Source of the DNA: Phoronis australis
Taxonomy: Eukaryota; Phoronida; Phoronidae
NCBI GenBank assembly: GCA_002633005.1
Contig: NMRA01000685.1
Span: 1 to 62,000, forward strand
DNA length: 62,000 nt
Reading direction: 5' to 3'
This document shows positions 1 through 12,417 of the stretch, piece by piece. The translations under genes were made by a program, and so were the position numbers. Position 1 is the stretch's first letter. Every line of letters begins with the position of its first letter. Below the pieces are notes generated by a model, which made no database searches, was not told where the DNA came from, and saw only the letters and a program-made list of their open reading frames with translations.

Positions 1-2050
1 CAGACGACCAGTGACCACGAAGCCTCCACTAGAATTAAAACTGTTTCAAGATGTGACCCTGCTTAAGTGCGCGCGTACAAGCTTCACGTGTTGCAGAGGT
101 CAGACATCAAATTTATGGTCTCGTACTATATGTAGCTGTAAAGTTCTGAGTCAGAGAGCAGTTTTAAAATTGGTTGTAATAAAAGTTTGAAAAACTCTGC
201 TGTTTTTTGTGTTTGGGATGTTATAGTCGACACTCCGTGACTCAATGACATTTTCAGCGTATAGTTCTGTGGCTAGCTGTCTTTTCTCGACAGCCCGGCA
301 TTGCTCTCTTGCTGTTATGCAAAGAAGTAAGACAAGGATCGGGGGTGGTCAAAGCCAGTCGTCGATCAAGAATAAAATTTCAAGCAACTGCATAAATATG
401 TTACAAAATGTCAGAAAACAGCAATGTTTCAATTCATTATTCTGAACGATCACCTTACCAAACTTCATGGTGGAAAAACATTTATTTTCATGCAAGATGT
501 CCAGATTATCCTATTCATATCACTTGTAATATCGCACTGCGGCACTGTTCGGTCCCGCTGTTATCGCGCAATGTCTCAGTCGGCTGACAATCGTGACTTG
601 GAAATGCCGTCAAGTAATGTAACGGCCTCTTTCAATATGCATCTCGTTTTTTATGGCTAAAGATAGTGGCGGTATTCAGCAAGCACGTCGGGCCTACGTG
701 TGAGTCACCTGTCAATCACATGTTGGTGTCAAGTTAACATGCACTCCAAAGTGTGGGAACTTGCGCACGTGCACCACTACAAATCAGTCACACATAGCGA
801 CAGTCCGAAGTAACAAAAAACGGGCGTGACTATGTACTTTTAAGCTGTTGTTATGAAAGACCCAGTTCTTTACGATATTCCTCCGTTGCCAATGTTCCCC
901 AAAGCTGCGATGTCAAGTCTATTCCCATATTTCCCGGCTCGATGCTCCCTAAGCCCATCCCTGTAACTAGCTGCGTGAATCTCCTACCCACTATCGTCAA
1001 GCAGTCTACGTCGTAGATATTTCAGACTCGAATGGTAAGAATTTTTGTTCAGGCTGAAAATGGCCAATGTATGAACAAAACTATTCCGGATGGCTAAAAA
1101 GGGGATGNATGGCCAATGTATGAACAAAACTATTCCGGATGGCTAAAAAGGGGATGCGGAAACGATAATTCACACAGTCACGCTTACGTGGGGGCTGACG
1201 CAAGAAATAGTAAAGAACAGCCAGCGACATTAGTTGAATCTGCTAACCAGTTTGACTGAGATGCAATAAGCGAAAAACAAAATTTGACTAGCTGTTTTTT
1301 ATTACTTCAAGATCATACACAAACATACATTATTGCTAACGTTTGAATTCAGAAATCGACAGGCAGCAACGAAATCGGGAACCCAGTAAGGCACTTGTAC
1401 TGTCCCTTCGGTCGCCCCACATCCTCTATAACCCGGCAGTTATATTCATCAAAATATTGAGAATTTGACGTCTTTCCGTGAGTTGTGAGATTTGTTCAAA
1501 ATACGAGAGCTTCCCACCTTAATAGAATTTGGAGGGTTGGCAAAAACCATTGTCACATTTCTCTGGCCTGATTTTTTCGAATATATGTTTTATCTAGTGC
1601 ACTGCAGATGGAAACTCAGTGCAGCAGACAAAGTCGCTGAAAGCGGAGGTTTTGACGCCGGCGGCGTTCTTAAACTTTGCAAACAAGGGAAGAAAATAAA
1701 GTGACAAAAAGGTTCAAGTGTTTTGAAGTGAGTTCATGACCCAACACAATAACTCTTTATCTGTATTGTGATTCAGATTGCTAAACCACCATCTCGGAGT
1801 CCCGGCGTCGTTGCACTCATTGTGATCATCGATCTTTTTCTAAAAGTCGGGGAATCGCGCATTTCCTTAGCACTAGGCGCTAAATCTTCATTCTTTAAAA
1901 GTCGGGGTGGGCGCTTAACCGAGAGGTGGGCGCTTAACTGGAACTCTTAAAAAATCGAGGGAGGGCGGTTAACCGAGCAGTGGGCGGTTAAATCGGAAAT
2001 CCACTTAAAGTAGGGGATGGGCGGTTAACTGAACATGGGTGTTAACCCGA
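1..2050. repeat. dispersed repeat, diverged partner of 30,430-31,500
   Basis: No gene is visible here. Segments around 436-640, 660-850, 850-1,040 and 1,040-1,170 reappear in the same order and orientation, with many substitutions and indels, at about 30,430-30,600, 30,700-30,860, 30,915-31,030 and 31,150-31,230. From 1,900 to 2,050 the short words GGGCGGTTAAC and GGGCGCTTAAC recur several times, and related GCGCCC words occur near 31,460-31,490. The second copy lies inside a larger inverted-repeat element (30,036-32,188), so this is probably the interior of the same transposon family. Short open frames here look like chance. Confidence 0.6.
1060..1156. repeat. exact 48-bp duplication joined by a single N
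   Basis: Positions 1,060-1,107 and 1,109-1,156 are identical, with one N at 1,108 between them. This is typical of two contigs with an unmerged overlap, so it is more likely an assembly artefact than a biological tandem repeat. Confidence 0.8.
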
Positions 2051-2096
2051 ACGATTACGGTAATTGATCATGAGTTCAAACTTTAGCAAAACAATT

Positions 2097-2343
2097 AACA
2101 CAACTACCGCAATCCTACATTAGCCTCATAAGTACCAACACAACTACCGCAATCCTGTGTTAGCCTCATAAGTACCAACACAACTACCACAATCATGTAT
2201 TAGCCCCATAAGTACCAACACAACTACCGCAATCCTGTATTAGCCTCATTATTACCAACACAACTACCACAGTCCTGTATTAGCCCCATAAGTACCAACA
2301 CAACTACCACAATCCTGTATTAGCCTCATAAGTACCAACAATT
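2097..2343. repeat. 40-bp tandem array, about six copies
   Basis: A minisatellite whose unit contains CAACTACCGCAATCC and TTAGCCTCATAAGTA. Six units follow head to tail with scattered substitutions, then a partial unit. No coding potential is seen. Confidence 0.9.
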
Positions 2344-3081
2344 ACCCAACACCATCCTCTTAATCCTGCTGTTTTCATAAGGCGATATTCTACAAAAGTA
2401 AATCCAAACTTGAAAACTCAAAACTTCACCTTTTGCAGAGTTTATTGTCCAACACTAAAGAACCTGTTCCACGTCTTCTTGTGATACAGAGAATATCTTA
2501 AGAATTTTTCCACCTGATGAGACAACGATCAACGTAAATGCCATGGAATTTCAAATCAATAAATCCGCATTAAAATTCTGTCATTGGTGCGACATAACGA
2601 GACCGCTTATCAATTGAAATGAACAGTTAATCAATAAACGCTTCAGAATTTGGATATTTTTAAAGTTTAATATCATATTAGTTGCGCCCACTAAGATCAA
2701 TTGTGCAGGGATAAGCTTTGGATACTTTTGATAATGCGAAACAAAACAGTAATACTATATTGAGAGCAATAGTTCGTTAATTCTTTACATGAAAAGACAG
2801 TGGGTGATCACTTAAAAACTTCAATGTAAACCTATCTCCAGTACTGATGTTCACACAATACCCTATCAGAGGCTCTTTGGAAGCTTGCCACATTCTTTAA
2901 AGTCCAAGAAGCACACTTTGTTAACCCTTATTACATGGTTAGAGGATGTTAAAAGGATCCAAGAAGTACCCCATAACTAATACACAATCTGTAATCGAAT
3001 AAAGTTTAAATAAACGCGCCACTCATGATTCGAACTTATGGCGAACCTGGAAGTACAATTCATTCAGGAACCCAGGCGTGC
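2344..3081. other. AT-rich noncoding stretch
   Basis: No exon-like open frame, splice-site pair or recognised repeat was found. It lies on the 3' side of the last visible TRAPPC8 exon (minus strand), so it may be intronic. Confidence 0.5.
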
Positions 3082-3219
3082 GTTCAGTAACGCTAGGACC
3101 TACGCTAGGACCCAACTAAAATCTAGACTAAGTCACGTGTTCTCATTTAAAATAAACGGCAATATCTCACGAAGTCTCGCGAACTCTTGCTTTTTAGCGA
3201 GGTCCTTGCGTTACTGAAC
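3082..3219. mobile_element. short inverted-repeat element (MITE-like)
   Basis: The left end GTTCAGTAACGC followed by AGGACC is matched at the right end by the reverse complement, around 3,197-3,219. The terminal repeats are about 23 bp and the whole element 138 bp. A degraded relative lies at about 27,380-27,500 (shared TGTTCTCATTTAAAATA interior). No coding capacity, so a nonautonomous DNA element is inferred. Confidence 0.65.
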
Positions 3220-4540
3220 AGAAGGCAGGCTTAGTATATACGCCGTCTATGCGACTGGAGCAGCATCTCAGTGTTACCAGCCCGCTAACTGTGATAAAAT
3301 AATCGATGTGGAGCCTTAACGTTCATAAAATCCCAATACAGACAATTGCATCGAAATTGCTGACGAAATGTGGCGAATAAATTTTGAAAGAAATTATTTT
3401 GCCGGACTCGGCCGGCCTGCAGCCGATCAGACCTGGTGCGGACCGAGACCAGACATTGGCGAAAGGTAAAGGCATGCGGTTGCAAGCTGTTTTGCGGAAG
3501 TAAAACGTTCAAATCAAAAATGCCGTATACATACAAAGGTAGTTTCAGACACTTGCATAAAATTACGGGCTGGTTAGTCCTGTGTCACACTGCCGCAGCA
3601 GCCCAGGTTAGCTAGCCTGCCACTGAGCTAGCAGTAAATAGACTATCGTCAAAATACTGCTCGTTAGTATACAGCTATGCGTCAAAGCCTACCGGCTCCC
3701 TGGCCTCAGCGCACGCTCAAATCAGCTTAATTTAGAACTTGGGGTCTTCTGGCAAACTGCAAAGTTGTTGGCTTTCACGAGAGATTTGCCCAGACTTTGC
3801 ATGAGCACACCAATCCTAAACAATGGGGGCTCGAATCTTTGAGAATGTGTACCTTTTACTGTAAGATTCACTGGGAATGTTTAGACTGAGCTACGAATTG
3901 CAGACACCAAATTTTGGTACTTCCTGCCTTCTAGTGGACTTTTGTCTCGTTTTCTACTTTTTTCGGAGTTCTTGCTTCTCTGACTGAGGCAGACCCTTTT
4001 CCATTTCTCCAAATAGGGGGCTCGTTCGACCACATAAGTATGACAAGTCCAATACAAAATGTTATCATTTTTTATTTATTAAACAGTGAGTACGAAGGAA
4101 GTGAACTTACAACTGAACCACATCGATAATTGTAATTTGAGTGGAGGTGGCAATCTCGATGACAGAACTGCAAAAACCCATGAAATGAAAAATTTCCAGT
4201 GAACTTGGTTTTCAACTGTATGGTGTTTTTTAAATTTATGTATTGATCTATTGAAATAATAGTAAATCCAAGACACCAAGAAATGTTGCCTGAAGATGCT
4301 AATGAACATATTATTTGTGGCAAGCTAATTATGTCATACTTTGGTCACTCAATCATTGAAATGAAAGAACAAATCAGAGGACTATGATTTAATCATTTAG
4401 GTATTTTACAGTTCAAATCAAAATCAAGTGCTTTCAGTCGGAACTCTATATTTGGTTTCTGTTCCTTCACAGAATCTCCATAAGCATTAAATTGCATTAA
4501 TTGCATTTTTGTCTTCACGTGAATAAAGTGTATTACCACA
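3220..4540. other. noncoding stretch, no gene found
   Basis: Open frames at 3,285-3,536 and 4,072-4,323 (minus) have no recognisable motifs or flanking splice signals and look like chance. A short segment near 3,640 (ACTATCGTCAAAATAC) recurs near 28,765, indicating old repeat debris. Confidence 0.5.
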
Positions 4541-4798
4541 GGCGAATTTAGGCCCCCCCTTGGCTGCTGCAAGCAAAATGAAACAGCAACAGCGTGTGGA
4601 AATATAACTAGGACTGGTAGGGGAGAAGATCACGTTCCCGTTTTTTTTTTCTTAGTCGATAGCTGATCCCAACAGGAGGTTCATACTCCCAGCCCCCACA
4701 ACTTTCGGGAGCCCTGTACACATAAAACCGCACTTTGCTCAATTCCCCGAGGCAACATGTTGGGCCCCCCCTTATAGTATCCTAGATCCACCACTAAT
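4540..4798 (-). mobile_element. MITE-like repeat, inverted relative of 10,760-11,075
   Basis: Read on the minus strand this segment runs from GTGGATCTAGGATAC through GGCAACATGTTG and AAAGTTGTGGG to a poly-pyrimidine end beside TAAATTCGCC. The same order of words occurs on the plus strand at 10,760-11,075. Ends of the type GTGGCGGATCTAGG...CTAAATCCGCCAC are common in short nonautonomous DNA elements of many animals. It is diverged and has no coding capacity. Confidence 0.6.
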
Positions 4799-6230
4799 AT
4801 ACTACTTAAAGACTTTCAAGATAGTTGATATTTATATCTATTGTACATCAGTCAAAACTGAAATAATCTCGTATAGGAAAGCTATGTAAGCCAAAATGAT
4901 TCAACCTTTTACCATAATAAGTAACTTAGAATGCACAGTACTTTATAATATTTAAGTATTACAAGCACTATCCAACAGCACAAGTTGATATGAAAGTGGG
5001 CATGCATGTAACTAATTTATGTAACTATTACCATGGTGACCGAGTAGTGTTTCCTTACACCAGAATTTGACAAGCATGATTAAAAAATATGAAGTTGCAA
5101 GGAACAAGAATTGGAGGCTTCAAGCTTCACAATCCAACATAGACTATTTCTCTAATTAAGATTCTTCATATTGTTGACTTGATAACCTGAATTAAGAAAG
5201 CTACAGGTTACAAAACATGACATCAAAGCAATTTAGACTTAAAATTTAGAAAAACATGAATCATTTTGTGACTCCTAATCAAGCCTTGAACAGCAGTTGA
5301 CAGTCAAACAAAAAACCATTTCAAAATTATTTCAACTATTTTTTTAGCTTAGTGTAAGATCACCTGAATGGGAAATTCACAGTAAAATAATTCGAATATA
5401 CCTTATATTTTTTGCACAAAAACATGAAAATTGAACAAAGTTCCTTTTTTGTAGAAACGTTCGTCAAAATGTATCAATGTCAGGCTTGGTTTTCAGATGG
5501 AATATTCACAGCACAAAACCGGAGACTACGAACTCACTTACAAAGACTATGGTAGTTCTTAATCACAGGCTTTTGACATACAAGGGTAACTGTTAGTCCC
5601 AAATGAAATTCCAGAAAAATATGCACTTTCTAAGCAAGGAAACATATACTTTAAGCTGCAATATCGACAAGAAAAACATTCCGCCTTAGATACTTAGTTA
5701 CCAGTCTGTTAAAGAAAAAGTATTTACACACTTTTGACAAGGTAGCTAAACCTTGGAACACAATTTTGACTGAATTTCGCAAATTAAAACGTTAAATGTC
5801 GTAGCTGTAAGGCCTAAATGAAGAAAAATATAGTATCACATGCTAGGGAACCTAGAAAATGTCACTTTATGAAAGAAGTTGACAGTTAATTCGGAAATTT
5901 CAACATTTTAAAGACAAATGTATTATGTATTCCCTACGTCATTTTATCGACAGTATCTCTACTGTAAAGTTGATGTCGTGATTTCAGAAGACTTAGATTT
6001 CACATGCATGCCATTTGGAAATGAGAATAGTCTACGAAGGCTTGTTCTGGCGGAAGCAAAAACAGACTAACAAGTCGTGTTTTTGGAACTGTCCTTTTGT
6101 AATGATAGATTTCTTAACTTTGGGATTGCGAATTCTTGTGAGAAGAAAACCTGACAGAACAGAGAATGGTTATGTTATAATCTAGGTACATTTTGAAATG
6201 ACTGTGAGTGTGAAGTAGCACATTCCGAGA
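4799..6230. other. AT-rich noncoding stretch
   Basis: No exon, RNA gene or clear repeat was found. Base composition is that of an intron or intergenic DNA. Confidence 0.5.
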
Positions 6231-6239
6231 TTCTCTGAT

Positions 6240-6560
6240 AAAACGCCGTTCGCAAAAACCGTGACGAGCCAACACGTCTGAGTGGCACTGGTTTCTGTCT
6301 TAAAGGACATCAGCGCAGAGTCGAACCTGAATCGCTTGCATTAGAGCGAAATGCTCTACTGGCCAAGCTCAACCTCACTCGGTATATGATACAAACTATT
6401 CCAAGAGCATTCAACTGTTCAAGTAACCACCCTTGATTTCAGTGAGTGTTTGTCAGACAACGGCGAGAATTGGTGATTTGTAATAAAATCACAAAACACA
6501 ACAGATCCATTGTTTTTTTAGCTCTGTTCAAAAACTAAAAATCCCAATTACCAATAATTC
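6240..6560 (-). repeat. SINE-like repeat with tRNA-like segment
   Basis: On the minus strand, about 6,390-6,310, an A-box-like TTGGCCAGTAGAGC is followed by a B-box-like GGTTCGACTCT at roughly tRNA spacing. The part upstream of this (CACCAATTCTCGCCGTTGTCTG, split here by variation) recurs in diverged form at about 51,690-51,880 in the same orientation and at 52,160-52,260 in the opposite one. A tRNA-related SINE family is inferred; it does not fold as an intact tRNA as far as I can judge. Confidence 0.5.
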
Positions 6561-9100
6561 CAAAATTGCTGTTCCTCGCTCATAAAAACAATAAATTGTC
6601 GCTTAAAACTAAGAAACCATCCATCCGCATTTGCCTTAAATGCATGAACAGCTGATGTGACGTGCAAAGGGACAAAAAATAAATTCGTCAATCATTCAAC
6701 ACGATTATTGAATTAGCAACCGACTAACACTACATGACACTGTCACGTTGACAGAGAAGCAACTGTCAATTAACCTCATAATTAATGGAGTTTGCAAAAT
6801 CCAAACTTCAGCACCACAGCAGTTTGTAGGTGTTTCACAAAAAAGTCAAAACATCACGCTTTTACACACAGCTTAAATGGAGATTTGAGCCAAAAGTACA
6901 ACTGTTCATAAGTCTTCATTTATAAATTCCACATAAAACTCGTTAAGTTACAACATTTCAATCAAACAAGCCCAACGACAGGAGCCACGCTTTGTTAATG
7001 TGCCTCATAATCAAACAACTACTATCAATATATACATTCTTGTACAATGCCCCAATTCAAATCCTTCCTCAACTTCTAAATACAAGGTACAGAATACCTT
7101 CTTATAAAATGGTCATGTTGAGTCCCTGTCAACTTCTAAATGTCACTATGTCAAACATAAATAAGCATTCAAGCACCCCCACAATGTTTGTCAAGAAAAA
7201 ATGAAGGAGTCATAAGACTAGAACAAGGAGGTCTAATAGATATGAAACACCACTTTAGTTCATGATGCAAAACAGTTCATAAGAAGAGAACATCTTAAGA
7301 CCTTTACAAGAATCAATAACATCAAAGGACAAGAGGACAAAATCTGGTTTATACGGAGAAAAAACTTCAGAAACCAATTAAAGATGCTCTCTTCAGTTTC
7401 CAACAATGAAACTAGTACGAAAAAGTGAAGTTTTAAAGGTTTTAAGAGAATGGCCCTTTTTTAATGAAAGCATTTCAAAATTTAAAGTTCCTTTCATATT
7501 GACATAACTCTGGTCTGAGCGGAGTGTCAACGTAAACAGCGCAGTTAACTGGACCGTTCATACTGGCTTCGGTAGTTAATGAACATCGAAGCAAGCAGTT
7601 GGTGCCACTGTCGTCATTGAAGTTATCGCAAGGTAGCGTTGCACGCTAAGATTTTTTCAACGTTTCGATTTGAAAACATTTACATGTGCTAAGTGACACT
7701 AAACTTATTTTTAAATCGATTGGTTATTATTAGAGCAAAATGTAAACAGCTATTAGTGACGGCACTACCCTGTAACTCTGTTGACGATACCAGTGGCACC
7801 TGGCGATAACTTCGATTGGACCGAAGTTAGGCGTTCATACTGCACCGCAGCATTGACGCTGCGCTATTAAATCCACCTGTTAACTGCAATGTTAACTGGA
7901 GCTGTTAACTGCGATCCAGGACCGGAGTTAAGCGTTCATACTGACCGCAACTCCCCAAACCATCAACGCGTCGACGTTAGTATGAAAGGCCCTTAAGACA
8001 ACATCTTCAATGGTCAACTAGTCTCATTACACAGATTTCAATTTCATCATGACTACAATCAACAGATTTTCTCTGTAATCAGTTCTCGAATTACAGCAAT
8101 TCAAAATGAAAAGCAATTTAAAACAGAAACAGTGTTCCTTTAAATCAACTGAATTCTCTACTCAAGTAAAATGAAACAGCTCTGACAAGTTCAAGTTCTT
8201 CAAAATTACATGAAGTCTGACCTAATTGCAAACCAGTGTTCTCCACAGATACCAGTGAATGTCCCTAAGTAGCACAGTCCACCTCCCAATACAATCGTGT
8301 ATAGTACACAATTCCCTTTAACCCTGACGTTAAGAGAACACATATACCCAGTTCACAGGAAAAGTTCACTCGCTTAAAAATAATTATTCATGAGAATCAC
8401 AGAAATTAATTTCCCATCTTAAAGCACTTCGCACAACAAAATTACATATCTCTTCTCTTGACTGCACTTGAATTAAATGACTTTTAAGAGAGGAAACCGT
8501 ATTATGCACTTAACCTATTGAAAGCCGGCGTGGAGCACGTCTCGGACTGAAGATTAATCTAATGTATGTATGTATCTATCCGTATCAAACGAAGATTGCA
8601 AATTGATGGATATTAAAGCAAGCACAGTTTACGATGTTGCGGGGAAACCGAATTGATTTTGATTGAAGTCAAAGGACATCATAGCAAGATATTAGCAATT
8701 GCAAGTGGGGTAAAATCTCACCAATTTCAAAAAAAATTAATACCAAAATTGCCCTCGTTTCATATTCCATTTTTTAAATTGTACCGTATATCTTCTCATT
8801 ATGTGGTGTAAATCCTGTAATATTGACTTTCTGCGCTTTCTTCACTGCCATGAGCCAGGATCATCTTTTGCATCAACTAACGACGCCAGATACGAGATAA
8901 GCCTGCCGCCAATTAAGGCCATTAAAAACAAATGGAACCTCGTGTTCAACAAAACGTCTCTAAAGGAAAATTTGTTGCCGAGATACACCAAGCTCCTACA
9001 CTGACAGACGGTGGAACTTAACATTTCATAATCTTCAACTAGATGTATTGATGAAAAAATTAACATAGACACAACAACAGATGGCACTAGAGTGCTGCAG
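6561..9100. other. AT-rich noncoding stretch
   Basis: No exon with flanking splice signals was recognised on either strand. At 7,540-7,980 words such as GTTAACTGGA and GTTCATACTG recur in both orientations, suggesting an old unresolved repeat. Open frames at 8,801-9,004 and 8,842-9,087 overlap on opposite strands and have no known motif. Confidence 0.45.
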
Positions 9101-12100
9101 AAGTATAGACACCATAGACATCTTTATACTATAGACCGGGCGCATGCGCTACTGCAGCTGACAACTTGACGCCATATTGGAGAATGTTACTAGTCACGTG
9201 ACACGGCTAATTGCCGTGTAAACAAACGGGGCAAATTGCCCTTTTCAAAGCACGATATCTAACACATAAAGAGGAGGGAGAGTACGACTTTTTCCAGAAA
9301 CATAAAAAACATGTGAAGCAACACTTACATGGATTTTTTAAGAGTCAATCAGTCGATAGGGAAAATGTCAAACTAATAGAAGATCGCAACCAGTGGCAGA
9401 TTCTTGAGTGGCCTGAGCCGCTACAGGCTTGTCAATCCACTGCAAGCGTTTTATTTTTTTTCATTTTTTCAAGAGAAAACCAGCAAGATCGCGCAAATTT
9501 AACATTTAATTTGCGTCGCTCGATGCAAATACATTATATCCGGGAGACGTGCTGCTCACTTGCGATGTATTTTTGGGGTGCCCCAATAGGAGCCTTTTCA
9601 GTATTTAAAAATGACCCCGGGTAACTTTCTAAAATTAACATATGACCTGGTTCGCTTTTAATGAGGGTCTAAATTTAAATGTGAACTACTGTGAAAACTG
9701 GCCTCATTGTGGTCATTTAAATAAATGACACTGAGGTTTTTAAAGCCTAACTTCAACGGAATTTTGTTATTTTAGATGTATTGGGCTAACCAGATAGTCC
9801 TAACAAAGACTAAGTAAAATAAGAAAACGCGAGTTCAATCACGCAAATGTAAGTTCGTCAAATGATAGCTAAATCTGCCTTTTCGCGCCATTTTGCATCA
9901 CCGCGAGATCCCAGCACAAACAACAAAAGGCCGGTAACAGTTGTATTGAATAGGGGTCTGAACAGAAATCATTGCGTGCAAGTGTTATTCGCAACTGTTT
10001 GAATGAAGGTGATTCTCTTGGTGATGTAGACAAAAGCAAGCCAATACGCCTAACAGGTCGTTACATTTGGCAATTGATGGCAGCAGTGGGCTCAGAGCGA
10101 TGCTCTTAACATACTGTAGGAACCAAATTAACAGGTGTTACCATTGAAGATAGGCTTTAAAGTTCAATTAGAGCGATCTCCCGTTCAGTGACTTCACAAG
10201 ACGTACAGCGGTTGTGAGCGTGTGATAACATCGAGCTCCTTTGTTTACTGCCCAGCACCAACAGTCTTTTGTCTGGCATGACAACATGCATTTCGATCAT
10301 CTACCAGATGATATTACCGATCACATGTGAACACAGTGCGTTGGTAGGTTCCCATAGAATAGATTATATTATCTGGGTGATTTTGGTGATTCAAAAACTA
10401 TAAGGATGATCAGTATTTGATGGGGAATTCAGAAATGTCATTGGTTTATGTTCAAACACTTTATAACTTATTTTTAACAGCACAGTCCAATTGCCAGAAT
10501 GGACATAATCAGGCGTCAGTGTAAGATATTGGCCACAATGCACGGACAGCGCACCACAGGAGGCTGGGGTGGGGAGCTATAGCCGCCCACTTTTTCAATG
10601 CTGCACCACCCATGCAGCAGTCATATGCCCAACTTGTTGTGCTATACAATCTAACAAGTTATTAGACCCAGCAGGAGAACGCCGTAATGTAAAAAGCAAA
10701 GAACGCAGACTCACTTCCTTTCCTGTGCATCGCTCGGGATTGCCAAAATACAAATTTTCTTCTCCAGTGGCAGATCTAGGATACCATAAGGGGAGGGCAA
10801 CATGTTGCCTCAGGGAATCTGGCAAAGCGTGATTGTATGTGCACAGGCGGGCCGAAAGTTGTGGGAGTTGGGAGTATGAGCCTTATGATAAAAAATTCTG
10901 TTGACTAATAACAAAAAAGAAAAACATGAATGCAACCTCGCTGCAATCTGGGCTCTCTCCCCTTCTCCAGTCTACCGGTCCTACTTGCTGAACTCAATAT
11001 TTGCTGTTGCTGTTTCATTTTGCTTGCGGCCGCCAAGGGGGGGGGACGGGCCCCTCCCTAAATCCACCTATGCTTCTCTCATGCACAGTATTCCTCTCTC
11101 ACGGATCTGAAGCCCCCCTGATCAAGTGCCAGGTTGGCATTTTGTAGTGTCCCGTGTAATTACGTGCTCACAAAGAGATCAACCCCTCTCCCACACATTA
11201 CTTCGAACCGTTCCTATCTATATATAGGCTATATGTCAAGCATGTCCAGCCGAGAAATTTAAAATAAATTCTTCTCTCATGCACGCTTGGCCTTCTCACG
11301 GTATCAAATTTGACTCTGAACAAATTAACCAGGGTCATTTTTCACGAGGTAATTTTTTAATGCTACACAGGCTCGGCTGGGTATATTTCCACTCAGTTTT
11401 CAGTGGGAGATTCTGAATTTTGGGTAAACTATAGCTCGGATGCTTAATTCAGTCGTACAGGTTTGATATTTTGGTTACTATGGACTTTACTTTTAGTGCA
11501 AGTTTTGAGTCGCAAAACAAAGAGCTCGTAAGCGAGCAGTGCAAATCTGCTGCAAAACTTCCAATATCAACTTCGACATGCGTACAGATTTTGCACTCAG
11601 TGACATGTTTGTTTTGATACAACAGAAAATATCTGATTTTGGAATACATATTAGGAAATGGGTTTTTAAAACAGCATATATTTCAACAGAGAATACATTA
11701 TTCATTTAGATGTATTGATTTGGACGGCTGGCGAGAAAGTTCGGGGATGTTATATCTCAGAACAAGTAAAAATACATACGATTGTCAATATTTACAATTA
11801 ACAAACAGCATCATCATTGGGTAACAGCATATGTTGGTCAATAAATATCTTTTAATTGATCTTATATGGTCTCAATCACCAAGACTGATGTGGAAACAAC
11901 GCATAGTCGCTCTGCTTAAACTGTGGTGGCAGAACATAAAAACCTAGTGGCAGTACCACTAAACTCCATGGCCGAACCAAAAATCCCATGACTCAATGGC
12001 AGGACCAAAAAAACTTAACTCTTTGGCGGCAGACATAACACTGCAAGCCCCCGGATTTTCTGATTGATGCCCTAGGTCTTCCAGTGTTTTCCGCCATTTT

Positions 12101-12205
12101 TGTCCAGTGCAACACTCTCCAATATGGCGTCATATTGACAACGCGAGCTGTATGTATCTGAGTGGCGCGCGCCCGGTCTATGTGATGTCTATGATAGACA
12201 CACAC
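9101..12205. mobile_element. 3.1-kb element with terminal inverted repeats
   Basis: The left end (about 9,101-9,190) contains CATAGACATC, ATAGACCGGGCGC and GACGCCATATTGGAGA in order. The reverse complement of 12,110-12,205 contains the same words in the same order, giving imperfect terminal inverted repeats of about 90 bp. The interior has a 137-codon open frame (9,211-9,624, plus) starting just inside the left repeat, with no motif I recognise, and a nested MITE-like repeat at 10,760-11,075. No transposase was recognised, so it is either nonautonomous or too degraded to identify. Confidence 0.55.
10760..11075 (+). mobile_element. MITE-like repeat nested in the 9.1-12.2 kb element
   Basis: It starts near CCAGTGGCAGATCTAGG and ends near CTCCCTAAATCCACC, with G-runs at both ends. 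It is the inverted, diverged relative of 4,540-4,798. Similar ends bound 36,541-36,861. Confidence 0.6.
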
Positions 12206-12417
12206 AACAATCCAACCTTATAGACTTAAAAAAAAATCAAAAAGTCTGACATTATCTCTTACAAAATGAATCACAACTTATTAATGATGGTTTTGTAAAA
12301 TGTCAAGACTATAGCTTATCATAACTGTCAACAGATTTGTTTATATAAATCAATTAAAACCCCAATAAGGATGATTGTTTGTCAATATCAGTATTCTAAG
12401 TAATACACAAATATAAA

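Noticed and set aside
2097-2343. CRISPR-like array
   Set aside because: Head-to-tail 40-bp units without spacers.
9211-9624. 137-codon open frame as a host gene
   Set aside because: No homology recognised, no splice context, and it lies within an inverted-repeat element; reported only as part of that element.
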